Positions 34,680 to 43,154 of a DNA stretch of 64,000 bases are shown piece by piece. The stretch spans positions 6,200,001 to 6,264,000 of the forward strand of contig OZ241368.1 of the NCBI GenBank assembly GCA_965200525.1, written 5' to 3'. Every line of letters starts with the position of its first letter. Position 1 is the stretch's first letter. Under the pieces are notes generated by a model that was not told where the DNA came from, made no database searches, and saw only the letters and a list, made by a program, of their open reading frames with translations. Origin of the DNA: JANNPJ01 sp965200525. GTDB taxonomy: Bacteria > Actinomycetota > Actinomycetes > Actinomycetales > Kineosporiaceae. The translations under genes were made by a program, and so were the position numbers.

Positions 34680-35644
34680 TGGGCGAGGGCGGCGCGAGCG
34701 GCGTCGGTGGCCTCGTCGGCCAGGGCGAGCGGCGAGACGATCCGGCCGGCCCCGCCCAGCCGCAGCACCAACCGGGGCAGCCAGCGGGGGTTGGCCACCT
34801 TCAGGGTGATCCGCAACCGGCCGCCGGGCAGTTCCTCGGTCTCCTCGACCGGGTAGTACTCCGCCACCCAGCGACCGCGCGGCTCCACCTCCAGGGTGAC
34901 CACCAGATCGTTCTCGGACGGCGTGAAGAGCCTGTCCTCGGCGCCGTCCACCGCCCGGGAGACGGCCTCGGCCGGGGGCGTGCCGTCGACGTCCAGGATG
35001 GTGGCCGCGGCGACCCGGTCGACCCGGAACAGCCGCACGTCCTCGGCCCGGTGGCACCAGGCCTCCAGGTACCAGCGCCCGCCGATGGTCATCACCCGCA
35101 TCAGGTCGACGTCCCGCTCGGTGGTCTCGTCCCGGGTCGCCACCACATAGCTGATCCGCATCCGGCGGCGGAGGCGCAGCGCCTCCCGGGCCGAGCGCAG
35201 CGTCTCCTCGGCCGCGCCCACGCCCAGGTCGATGGTCAGCCGGGACGCCGCGCCGACGGCGTCCTGAGCCGCCGCCGACAGCTTGACCATCGCCGACTCG
35301 ACCGCTCGCCGGTCGTGCCCGCCCTCGGCGACCGGCAGCTCGGCCAGCGTGCGCAGGCCCGCGATCAGGGCGATCGCCTCGTCCGGGGCCAGCCGCAGCG
35401 GCACGGCGATGGCCTCGGCATTGTCCAGGTAGACCCGGCCGGAGTCCCACTCGGCCTCGATCAGGTCGTCGGGCATGTGCCCGGGCATGCCGCAGACGAA
35501 CAGCAGCTCCAGATCCTTGACCAGCTGGGCCTCGGTGATGTCGAAGTGCCGGGCGGCCTCGTCCAGCGGTACCCCCTGCCGGTTCAGCAGCCAGGGCACC
35601 ATGGCCAGCAACCGGGACAGTCGTGCGGTCGCGCCGATCGTCAT
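34673..35644 (-). CDS. pafC: WYL-domain transcriptional regulator PafC
   Basis: 323 residues. An N-terminal winged helix (ATARLSRLLAMVPWLL, with HFDITEAQLVKDLELLF) is followed by a WYL domain (RWYLEAWCHRAEDVRLFRVD) and the WCX C-terminal domain (PRGRWVAEYYPVEE). With PafB it activates many DNA-damage genes independently of LexA. The ATG overlaps the pafB stop (ATGA), the normal operon arrangement. The protein ends at a repeated stop region. Confidence 0.93.
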   Translation of the reverse strand: MTIGATARLSRLLAMVPWLLNRQGVPLDEAARHFDITEAQLVKDLELLFVCGMPGHMPDDLIEAEWDSGRVYLDNAEAIAVPLRLAPDEAIALIAGLRTLAELPVAEGGHDRRAVESAMVKLSAAAQDAVGAASRLTIDLGVGAAEETLRSAREALRLRRRMRISYVVATRDETTERDVDLMRVMTIGGRWYLEAWCHRAEDVRLFRVDRVAAATILDVDGTPPAEAVSRAVDGAEDRLFTPSENDLVVTLEVEPRGRWVAEYYPVEETEELPGGRLRITLKVANPRWLPRLVLRLGGAGRIVSPLALADEATDAARAALAQY

Positions 35645-36771
35645 CGCCGGCCCACCGCCGGTTCTTGGGCCTGGCCGGCCCCGGGGTCGCTGCCCGGATC
35701 GCGGCCCGGGTCGGCTCCGGGATCGATTCCGGCATCGGTCAGGTCGATTCTCGGGACGCCGCTCTGGGCCTGCAGCGCCTGCCGTAACCGCCGGATCACG
35801 TCCTCCCGGACGTCGGCCGGCTCGAGGACGACGACGTCCGGCCCGTACCCGGCCAGCTCCTGGGCCAGGCCACCGGCGTCGCCGACGGTGAGCCGCAACT
35901 CGTCCCAGCCCGGATCGACGCTCAGCGCACCGAGACCGCCGGGGCCGTTTGAGCCGTCGGTGCCGGTGGTGCCGTCCGGGAGCGCGGCCCGCCGGCGGAG
36001 CCCGGCGCCCCGGCCGGCCCGGACCCGGACCACCGCGATCCGGTCGTCCTGCGGCGGACCGACGGTGCCGATCATCTTCTGCGCGTCCAGGCCCTCGGGC
36101 ACCTCGTACTGCCCCGGACGGCCCAGTCGGCGCACGTTGCTCTCGATCCGGGACAGCCGGAACACCCGGGCCGCCTGCCGCTGCCGGTCCCGGCCGACCA
36201 GGTACCAGCGCCCGGAGCGGCTGACCACGGCCCAGGGCTCGACCTCGCGCACCGCGGCTTCGCCGTCCGGCTTGCGGTAGGTGAACGACACCGGCTGGTG
36301 GTCGCGGGTGGCGGTGTAGAGCGGCTCGAAGGCGGGCTCGGCCGTCCGGATCCGTGGCTCCAGCCCGGCCGGACCGCCCTCGTCGGTCTCCACGCCCAGC
36401 GCGGTCAGCTTGGTCAGCGCCTGGGCCGCCGGCCCGGCCAGGCTGGCCTGCTGCCAGACCCGGCTGGCCAGGCCGACCACGGCCAGCTCCTCGGCGTCCA
36501 GCTCGATCGGCGGCAGGGCGTAGGTGTCGCGGTCGATCCGGTAACCGGTCTCGTCCTCGAACCAGAGCGCGTCGGTACCGGTGACCACCGGCACCCCGAG
36601 GTCGCGAAGGTCCTCTTTGTCCCGCTCGAACATGCGGTCGAAAGCCTCGGCCGACTCGCAGTCGGCATACTGCGGAACCGCGAGTCTGATCTGCTCCTTC
36701 GTCAGCCACCGTCGGGTGGCGAGCAGGCAGATCACGAGGTTGAGCAGACGCTCGGTACGCCGTGAGGACAT
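35641..36771 (-). CDS. pafB: WYL-domain transcriptional regulator PafB
   Basis: 376 residues. An N-terminal winged helix (RRTERLLNLVICLLATRRWL) is followed by a WYL domain (GRWYLVGRDRQRQAARVFRL) and a WCX domain, then a repetitive Asp-Pro-Gly tail (DPGADPGRDPGSDPG) that looks disordered. It pairs with PafC. The ATG at 36771 is 7 bases from a TAGCCT box that is part of a palindrome shared with the divergent gene, so a leaderless message is likely. Confidence 0.92.
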   Translation of the reverse strand: MSSRRTERLLNLVICLLATRRWLTKEQIRLAVPQYADCESAEAFDRMFERDKEDLRDLGVPVVTGTDALWFEDETGYRIDRDTYALPPIELDAEELAVVGLASRVWQQASLAGPAAQALTKLTALGVETDEGGPAGLEPRIRTAEPAFEPLYTATRDHQPVSFTYRKPDGEAAVREVEPWAVVSRSGRWYLVGRDRQRQAARVFRLSRIESNVRRLGRPGQYEVPEGLDAQKMIGTVGPPQDDRIAVVRVRAGRGAGLRRRAALPDGTTGTDGSNGPGGLGALSVDPGWDELRLTVGDAGGLAQELAGYGPDVVVLEPADVREDVIRRLRQALQAQSGVPRIDLTDAGIDPGADPGRDPGSDPGAGQAQEPAVGRR

Positions 36772-36778
36772 TGCCTGC

Positions 36779-36796
36779 AGGCTACCCGAGTAGCCT
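36779..36796. promoter_or_regulatory. Back-to-back -10 boxes of pafB and the divergent gene
   Basis: AGGCTAC-CCGA-GTAGCCT is a perfect 7-bp palindrome. Each arm gives a TAGCCT -10 box, one per strand, and each box ends exactly 7 bases before a start codon (36771 minus, 36804 plus). The two promoters would overlap and compete for polymerase. Confidence 0.6.
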
Positions 36797-36803
36797 CGCC
36801 GCC

Positions 36804-37907
36804 GTGATCCTGTGGCGAGAAGCTCGTGTCGCGTCGTTGTTACGCGAATGGGACGGCGTGATCGAGTGCGCGGTCGACGTGCGGGCCGACGGCGGGTGGC
36901 AGCCGCGCCGGGCCCTGGCCTACCCGGCGCTGGTCGGCCGGCCCGAGGTCGGTGACCTGGTCCTGCTGAACAGCACCGCCCTCGAGCGCGGCCTCGGCAC
37001 CGGCGGGTTCGCCCTGATCGTGGCCGTGCCCGACCGGCTGCCGGCTGATCCCCCGGCCGGGCCGGGCCACCTGGTCAAGGCCCGGTACACCCCGCTGCAG
37101 GCCATGGTGCTGGGGGTGGACGAACAGGAGTCGCAGTACCACGGCCGGTTGGCCGAGGCCGACGACGTGTTCGGCCTGCCGGTGGTGGTGGCCGACCTGC
37201 ACAGTTCGCTGCCGGCGATCGTGGCCGGGCTGCGCGGGGCCCGGCCCGACGTCAAGGTCGGTTACGTGATGACGGACGGCGGGGCGCTGCCGGCCTGGTT
37301 CTCCCGGACCGTGGCCGGCTTGCGCGCGGCCGGCTGGCTCGACGTCTGCATCACCGCCGGGCAGGCCTTCGGCGGCGATCTGGAGGCGGTCAGCGTGCAC
37401 TCGGCCCTGCTGGCGGCCCGGCTGGTGGCCGAGGTCGACGTCGTCGTCGTCACCCAGGGGCCGGGCAACCTGGGCACCGGCACCCGGTGGGGCTTCTCCG
37501 GGGTGCAGGCCGGCGAGGTGCTGAACGCGGCGGCCGTGCTCAACGGCCAGCCGGTGGCGGCCCTCCGGATCTCCGGGGCCGACGCCCGGGAACGGCACCT
37601 CGGGATCTCGCACCATTCGCTGACCGCCTACGGGCGGGTGGCGCTGGCCCCGGCCGACGTCGTCGTCCCGGAGCTGGCCCAGCTCCCCGAGCTGGCCGGC
37701 CTGGGGGGCCGGGTGGACGCCCAGGTGGCGGCCCTGGTGTCTCCGGCCGGGCGGCACCGGGAGGTCCGGGTGCCCCTCGACGGCCTGCTCGAGGCCCTGC
37801 GGGGCAGTCCGGTCGGCCTTTCCACGATGGGCCGGGGCCTGGACGCCGACCCCTCGGCCTTCCTGGCGGCCGCCGCGGCCGGCGCGCACGCGGCGTCCCT
37901 GATCTGA
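36804..37907 (+). CDS. DUF3866 family protein
   Basis: 367 residues, of unknown function. Conserved stretches are LREWDGVIECAV, KARYTPLQAMVLGVDEQES, VVVADLHSSLPAIVAGL and VVTQGPGNLGTGTRWGFSG. No membrane segments are obvious. GTG 36804 is preferred because a TAGCCT box lies 7 bases upstream. It is divergent from pafB and often sits in this block in actinobacteria, which suggests, but does not show, a link with the damage response or proteasome. Confidence 0.8.
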   Translation: MILWREARVASLLREWDGVIECAVDVRADGGWQPRRALAYPALVGRPEVGDLVLLNSTALERGLGTGGFALIVAVPDRLPADPPAGPGHLVKARYTPLQAMVLGVDEQESQYHGRLAEADDVFGLPVVVADLHSSLPAIVAGLRGARPDVKVGYVMTDGGALPAWFSRTVAGLRAAGWLDVCITAGQAFGGDLEAVSVHSALLAARLVAEVDVVVVTQGPGNLGTGTRWGFSGVQAGEVLNAAAVLNGQPVAALRISGADARERHLGISHHSLTAYGRVALAPADVVVPELAQLPELAGLGGRVDAQVAALVSPAGRHREVRVPLDGLLEALRGSPVGLSTMGRGLDADPSAFLAAAAAGAHAASLI

Positions 37908-37920
37908 CGCCGGCAAAAGT

Positions 37921-37961
37921 GAGCCGGGATCCGACCCGGCAACGCGGGCGGATCCCGGCTC
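37921..37961. terminator. Bidirectional terminator between DUF3866 and FKBP genes
   Basis: A perfect 13-bp stem (GAGCCGGGATCCG at 37921-37933 with its complement at 37949-37961), between converging genes. A short A run precedes it (T-rich on the minus strand). Confidence 0.82.
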
Positions 37962-37972
37962 AGGGGCGAGAC

Positions 37973-38353
37973 TCAGCGAGCGTCGACCAGGTCGACCACG
38001 AAGATCAGGGTCTCGTTGGGGCCGATCGCGCCACCGGCACCGCGGGGGCCGTAGGCCAGGTCCGGCGGGATCACCAGCCGACGGCGACCGCCGACCTTCA
38101 TCCCCGAGATGCCCTGGTCCCAGCCCGCAATGACCTGCCCGACGCCGAGCCGGAAGCTCAGCGGCTCGCCCCGGTTCCAGGACGCGTCGAACTCCTCGCC
38201 GGTGGAGAAGGCCACGCCGACGTAGTGCGCCGACACCGTGTTACCGCTGGCCGCCTCGGCCCCGTCACCGAGAATCTCGTCGGTGACCAGCAGGGTGGTC
38301 GGCGGCTCGCCCTCGGGAAACTCGATCTCCGGGCGCTTGCGCTCGAGACTCAT
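37973..38353 (-). CDS. FKBP-type peptidyl-prolyl isomerase, cytoplasmic
   Basis: 126 residues, one FKBP domain without signal peptide. The motifs VSAHYVGVAFSTGEEFDASW, VIAGWDQGISGMKVGGRR and LVIPPDLAYG contain the catalytic pocket aromatics. AAGGAG lies 9 bases before the ATG. It follows the FKBP lipoprotein gene and is probably in the pafA operon. Confidence 0.9.
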   Translation of the reverse strand: MSLERKRPEIEFPEGEPPTTLLVTDEILGDGAEAASGNTVSAHYVGVAFSTGEEFDASWNRGEPLSFRLGVGQVIAGWDQGISGMKVGGRRRLVIPPDLAYGPRGAGGAIGPNETLIFVVDLVDAR

Positions 38354-38426
38354 CTGACAACTCCTTCATAGGTCGCAGGGTCAGTCGTGCGCACCCATCG
38401 TTGCGCACTCCGGCGAAAGCGCGGGC

Positions 38427-39407
38427 TCAGGCGGCCGCGTCGAGGATGTCGACGACGAACACCAGGGTGTCGGTGCCCTTGATGTTGGCCTCGGCCTTTC
38501 CGGTCACGCCGTACCCCTTGTCCGGCGGGATCACCAGCAGGATCTGGCTGCCCACGTGCTTGCCGACCAGGCCCTCGTCCCAGCCCGCGATCACGCTTCC
38601 GGTGCCGATCGGGAAGCTGGCCGGCGAGTTACGGGTCCACGACGAGTCGAAGACCTTGCCCCCGGGCCAGATCACGCCGGTGTAGTGCACCGTGATGGTC
38701 TGGCCCTTGGCCACCTTGGCCCCCTTGCCGTCGATCAGGGTCTGCACCACCAGTTTGGCCGGCGCCTTGCCCTTGGGCAGGGTGATCGTCGGGGCCCCGG
38801 TGGCCTTGTCCAGGGTGACCCCCGGCAGACCCTTCTGGGTCACCTTGACCGCGGTGCCGGTGGCTCGCTTCAGCACGTCACTGGCCGACTTCAGGTCGAC
38901 CACGAAGAGCAGGGTGTCGGTCGGGCCGATCCCGGCCTGGGGTGCGCCCTTGGTGCCGTACCCGTCGGCCGGCGGGATCGCGATCAGGACCCGGGAGCCG
39001 ACGGTCGTGCCGGAGATGCCGTCGACCATGCCCTTGATGATCTGCTTGTCGTCGAGCGTGAACGTGGCGTGCCCGGTCTTGCCGTAGGAGGTGTCGAACT
39101 CCTTGCCGTCGGTGCCGTTGACCCCGACGTAGTCGATCGTGATCCGCTCCCCGGGCTTGACGATCGCGCCGGTACCGGTGGTCAGCAACCGCCGGTCGGT
39201 CTTGGTCGCCGAGAATGCCTTCTTGAACGTCAGGGTCGGTTTGGCACCGGCCGCCCCGGCGACCTGCACCGCGGAGAGATCGGTGGTGGGCTTGGCCGCG
39301 ATGGTGGTGTCGCTGCTGGCCGAACCTGCACATCCGGCGACCACGGTGACGGCTGCGACTGCGGCGATCAGGATGCCGGCGCGGCGGATAGCGAAGCGAG
39401 GGGACAC
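38427..39407 (-). CDS. Lipoprotein with two FKBP-type isomerase domains
   Basis: 326 residues. GTG 39407 gives a signal peptide (AIRRAGILIAAVAAVTVVAG) with lipobox VAGC. The first FKBP domain (about 75-180) has IDYVGVNGTDGKEFDTSYG; the second (about 220-325) has VHYTGVIWPGGKVFDSSW and VIAGWDEGLVGKHVGSQ. It would fold exported proteins at the outer membrane face, a useful partner for Tat or Sec products. It lies between pafA and the cytoplasmic FKBP gene. Confidence 0.88.
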   Translation of the reverse strand: MSPRFAIRRAGILIAAVAAVTVVAGCAGSASSDTTIAAKPTTDLSAVQVAGAAGAKPTLTFKKAFSATKTDRRLLTTGTGAIVKPGERITIDYVGVNGTDGKEFDTSYGKTGHATFTLDDKQIIKGMVDGISGTTVGSRVLIAIPPADGYGTKGAPQAGIGPTDTLLFVVDLKSASDVLKRATGTAVKVTQKGLPGVTLDKATGAPTITLPKGKAPAKLVVQTLIDGKGAKVAKGQTITVHYTGVIWPGGKVFDSSWTRNSPASFPIGTGSVIAGWDEGLVGKHVGSQILLVIPPDKGYGVTGKAEANIKGTDTLVFVVDILDAAA

Positions 39408-39506
39408 GGTCGACCTTCGTCGGTGGGACGGGACGGCAGCCACCCTAACCCTGCTTCTTGTGAGAGCCGCCATCCCGCCGTCACGACACCGGATTGTGCC
39501 GAATGC

Positions 39507-40868
39507 TCACATGCTCTGGATCAGCCGCTCCACCCGCTCGTCGACGGAACGGAACGGGTCCTTGCAGAGCACCGTGCGCTGAGCCTGGTCGTTCAGCTTC
39601 AGGTGGACCCAGTCGACGGTGAAGTCGCGCCGGCGCTCCTGGGCCCGGCGGACGAAATCGCCCCGGAGCTTGGCCCGGGTCGTCTGCGGCGGCACCGACG
39701 TGGCCTCGAACACCTCGATGTCGGCCCCGACCCGCTCGGCCAGGCCCTTGGCCTGCAGCAAGTAGTGCAGGCCCCGCTTGCGGTGAATGTCGTGGTAGGC
39801 CAGGTCGATCCGGGCGATCCGGGGCGACGACAGCGGCAGGCTGTGCCGCTCGCGGTAGCGCTCGATCAGCCGGTGCTTGATCACCCAGTCGATCTCGCGA
39901 TCGACCAGGCTGAGGTCGCCGGTGTCGACCGCCCGCAGGCCGCGCTCCCACAGATCGAGCACCCGCTTGACGACGTCGGTCTGCAGCCCGCGGGACTCGA
40001 CGAACTCCTTGGCCTTGGCCAGGTACTCGCCCTGGATCTCCAGCGCGGTGGCCTCGCGGCCGTTGGCCAGCCGGACCTTGCGCTTGCCGGTCAGGTCGTG
40101 GCTGATCTCACGGATCGCCCGGATCGGGTTCTCCAGGGTGTGATCACGCATGATCACCCCGGCCTCGATCATCCGCAGCACCAGGTCGGTGGTGCCGACC
40201 TTGAGCATCGTGGTGGTCTCGGACATGTTCGAGTCGCCCACGATGACGTGCAGCCGGCGGTAGCGCTCGGCGTCGGCGTGCGGCTCGTCGCGGGTGTTGA
40301 TGATCGGCCGCGACCGGGTGGTGGCGCTGGAGACGCCCTCCCAGATGTGGTCGGCCCGCTGCGACAGGCAGAACACCGCGCCCCGGGGGGTCTGCAGCAC
40401 CTTGCCCGCCCCGACGATGATCTGCCGGGTGACCAGGAACGGGATCAGGATGTCGGACATCCGGCCGAACTCGCCGTGCCGTGAGACCAGGTAGTTCTCG
40501 TGGCAGCCGTAGGAGTTGCCGGCCGAGTCGGTGTTGTTCTTGAACAGGAAGACGTCGCCGGCGATGCCCTCTTCGTGCAGCCGCCGCTCGGCGTCGACCT
40601 GCAGGCCCTCGAGGATGCGCTCGCCGGCCCGGTCGTGGATCACCAGCTGACGGACGTCGTCGCACTCGGGCGTGGCGTACTCGGGATGCGACCCGACGTC
40701 GAGGTAGAGCCGGGCGCCGTTACGCAGGAACACGTTGCTCGAGCGGCCCCACGAGACGACCTTGCGGAAGAGGTACCGCGCGACCTCGTCCGGGGAGAGC
40801 TTGCGCTGCCCCTCGAAGGCGCACGTGACCCCGTATTCCGTTTCGAGGCCGAAGATTCGGCGGTCCAT
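39507..40868 (-). CDS. pafA: Pup-protein ligase PafA
   Basis: 453 residues, the family length. It joins deamidated Pup to target lysines using ATP. The glutamine-synthetase-like core is seen in RIFGLETEYGVTCAFEG (ATP/Mg Glu residues), NGARLYLDVGSHPEYATPEC and KNNTDSAGNSYGCHENYL. ATG 40868 begins at the conserved MDRRIFGLE and has a TACAGT box 6 bases upstream. An in-frame ATG at 40976 overlapping the prcA stop would add 36 low-complexity residues. Confidence 0.95.
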   Translation of the reverse strand: MDRRIFGLETEYGVTCAFEGQRKLSPDEVARYLFRKVVSWGRSSNVFLRNGARLYLDVGSHPEYATPECDDVRQLVIHDRAGERILEGLQVDAERRLHEEGIAGDVFLFKNNTDSAGNSYGCHENYLVSRHGEFGRMSDILIPFLVTRQIIVGAGKVLQTPRGAVFCLSQRADHIWEGVSSATTRSRPIINTRDEPHADAERYRRLHVIVGDSNMSETTTMLKVGTTDLVLRMIEAGVIMRDHTLENPIRAIREISHDLTGKRKVRLANGREATALEIQGEYLAKAKEFVESRGLQTDVVKRVLDLWERGLRAVDTGDLSLVDREIDWVIKHRLIERYRERHSLPLSSPRIARIDLAYHDIHRKRGLHYLLQAKGLAERVGADIEVFEATSVPPQTTRAKLRGDFVRRAQERRRDFTVDWVHLKLNDQAQRTVLCKDPFRSVDERVERLIQSM

Positions 40869-40972
40869 GCCATCACTGTAGGTGCCTTGATGCGCATTCG
40901 CACCAGTGCCGGAGGCCCCGGATTCGCCGACGGGTTCGGAGGGCAGGCCCGAACCGGCCGACGAGGGTCCGC

Positions 40973-41878
40973 TCATGCGTCGCCACCTTCGTTGTCGCCC
41001 TGAGCCGGGCCGTCCGGAGGCTCAGCCTGCTGGGGATGGCCGGGCTGCTGCTCGGGCTCCTGGGACACCGGCTCACCGCTCACCGGGGCCGGGACGATCT
41101 CACCGGGCTCGACCGCCACGCCGGTGAGCGTGTCGTGCAGGCCCGGGCGGGAGTCGTCGCTGCTCGGGACGTCGGTGGTCGGGTCGTCCGGAGCCAGCAG
41201 GGCCTCCAGCAGGGGCCCGGCCAGCCGGCGGAACGCCCGTCGGGGCCGCAGCCGATCGAGCACCGCGACCTCGAGCTGAGCCGGGGTGAGGACCCGGTCG
41301 GTGCCGGACGGGTCCTTGCCGAGCAGGCCGACCGCCAGGGCGAGCGCGGCCGACAGGCTCATGTCGGGCTGCCACTGTTCTTGCAGGCCGGTGGTGATGA
41401 TGTCGGCCTGGCCGCCCATCGCGACGAAACTCTGCTCGTCGGCCACCGATCCGTCGTAGGTCAGCCGGTAGATCTGGTCCTCCGCGGCGGTGGCCCCGAC
41501 CTGGGCCACCACGATCTCGACCTCGAGTGGCTTGGACTCCTGGGTGAAGACGCTGCCCAGCGTCTGGGCGTACGCGTTGGCCAGGCCCCGGGCCGTGACG
41601 TCGATCCGGTCGTAGGAGTACCCGCGCATGTCGGCGTAACGGACGCCGGCCACCCGCAGGTTCTCGAACTCGTTGTACTTGCCGGCCGCGGCGAACGCCA
41701 TCCGGTCGTAGATCTCGCTGATCTTGTGCAGGGCGCGGGAATGGTTCTCGGCCACGAAGGCGATGCCGCCCTCGTAGGCCAGGACCACCACCGGCCGGCC
41801 GCGCGCGATGTTGCGCCGCGCGTAGTCGGCCTTGTCTTTCATGATCTGCTCGGGCGACACGTAATAAGGCATGCTCAT
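40973..41878 (-). CDS. prcA: Proteasome alpha subunit PrcA
   Basis: 301 residues. The N-terminal gate segment YYVSPEQIMKDKADYARRNI and RPVVVLAYEGGIAFVAEN are typical, and there is no catalytic N-terminal Thr, as expected. A long Pro/Glu/Gln-rich tail extends the C-terminus beyond the core fold. It forms the outer rings and docks Arc. The ATG overlaps the prcB stop (ATGA), so PrcA is coupled to PrcB. Confidence 0.95.
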   Translation of the reverse strand: MSMPYYVSPEQIMKDKADYARRNIARGRPVVVLAYEGGIAFVAENHSRALHKISEIYDRMAFAAAGKYNEFENLRVAGVRYADMRGYSYDRIDVTARGLANAYAQTLGSVFTQESKPLEVEIVVAQVGATAAEDQIYRLTYDGSVADEQSFVAMGGQADIITTGLQEQWQPDMSLSAALALAVGLLGKDPSGTDRVLTPAQLEVAVLDRLRPRRAFRRLAGPLLEALLAPDDPTTDVPSSDDSRPGLHDTLTGVAVEPGEIVPAPVSGEPVSQEPEQQPGHPQQAEPPDGPAQGDNEGGDA

Positions 41879-42747
41879 CGCGCGTTCCCTCCCTCGATCT
41901 CGGTACGGCCCGGCCCGGTGATCTCGGCCCGCTGCGCACTGCGGGTGCGGTCCAGGGCCTGGGTCAGGCCGGCGGCCACGTCGGCGTCGTCGACCCGGCG
42001 GTAGCCGTCGGCGGTGACCACCGCGACCACCGGGAAGATCCGGCGCTCGTAGTCGGCCCCGCCGGTGGCCGAGTCGTCGTCGGCGGCGTCGTGCAGGGCC
42101 TCGACCACCACCTCGACCGCGTCGGTCGCGGTGAGGCCGGGCCGCCAGCGCTTCTTCAGCGAGCCCCGGGCGAAGAGCGAACCGGAGCCGATGCTGTGGA
42201 ACTGGTGTTCCTCGTAGCGGCCACCGGTGACGTCGTAGGAGAAGATCCGCCCCACCCGGCGCTCCAGGTCGTAGCCGGCGAACAGCGGCACCACGGCCAG
42301 GCCCTGCATGGCCAGGCCGAGGTTGTTGCGGAGCATGCCGGAGAGCTGGTTGGCCTTGCCGTCCAGCGACAGCAGGGCGCCTTCGATCTTCTCGTAGTGC
42401 TCGAGCTGGACCTGGAACAACCGGACCATCTCGACGGCGAGGCCGGCTGTGCCGGCGATCCCGACGCAGGAGTAGTCGTCGGCCGGGAAGACCTTCTCGA
42501 TCTCCCGGTTGGCGATCAGGTTGCCCATGGTCGCCCGCCGGTCGCCGGCCATCACCACGCCACCGTCGAAGCTGACGGCGACGATCGTGGTGGCGTGCGG
42601 CACCTGCGGGACGGTTCCGGCCGGCAACGGGCGGCTTCCGGGGAGGAGGTGAGCGGCGTGGGCAGCGAGGAAATCCGTGAACGACGAGGAGCCGGGCGTC
42701 AGGAACGCCGCGGGCAACCTGCCTTCACGGAACGGGTCGGCAGTCAC
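41875..42747 (-). CDS. prcB: Proteasome beta subunit PrcB
   Basis: 290 residues. A 52-residue propeptide precedes the catalytic Thr53 in HATTIVAVSFDGG. The fold marks VVMAGDRRATMGN and VGIAGTAGLAVEMVRLFQ follow. It is the peptidase subunit, activated by self-cleavage. GTG 42747 has a TAGGGT box (42755-42760) 7 bases upstream, which suggests its own leaderless promoter in addition to read-through from pup. Confidence 0.95.
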   Translation of the reverse strand: MTADPFREGRLPAAFLTPGSSSFTDFLAAHAAHLLPGSRPLPAGTVPQVPHATTIVAVSFDGGVVMAGDRRATMGNLIANREIEKVFPADDYSCVGIAGTAGLAVEMVRLFQVQLEHYEKIEGALLSLDGKANQLSGMLRNNLGLAMQGLAVVPLFAGYDLERRVGRIFSYDVTGGRYEEHQFHSIGSGSLFARGSLKKRWRPGLTATDAVEVVVEALHDAADDDSATGGADYERRIFPVVAVVTADGYRRVDDADVAAGLTQALDRTRSAQRAEITGPGRTEIEGGNAR

Positions 42748-42820
42748 GACCTAGACCCTATCCAGCCGGACCGAACCGCAGTATCGGGTTCGGTCCGGGA
42801 CCGCTGCCGGCCGGCAGCCG

Positions 42821-43024
42821 TCACTGGCCGCCCTTCTGCACGAAGCCCTTGACGAATTCCTCCGCGTTGCTCTCGAGCACCTCGTCGATCTCGTCGAGGA
42901 TGGCATCGACATCCGCATCGGTCGTCTGAGCCTGGCCGCCGGCCGCTGGTGGCGCCGCTGGGGCGGGCTCGTCGGCAGGCTCGTCGTCACGTCGGGTCGG
43001 TCGCTCTTGTTCCTGGCCGGCCAT
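42821..43024 (-). CDS. pup: Prokaryotic ubiquitin-like protein Pup
   Basis: 67 residues, mostly disordered N-terminus and a helix (DVDAILDEIDEVLESNAEEF) that binds the Arc coiled coil. It ends in KGGQ, so the last Gln must be deamidated by Dop before PafA can attach it. AGGAGGTAGCC precedes the ATG. It sits between dop and prcB as usual. Confidence 0.96.
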   Translation of the reverse strand: MAGQEQERPTRRDDEPADEPAPAAPPAAGGQAQTTDADVDAILDEIDEVLESNAEEFVKGFVQKGGQ

Positions 43025-43154
43025 GGCTACCTCCTGCGAGTCGGATCCTTGCCGCGTGCTGGTTTGATCCTAGGCATCCGGACCGACATTCTGCGCGTGC
43101 CGTTCGCCACGGATCGAGAAAAATCCTCGCCTATTCCTCCTGCGGGCGGTCATT

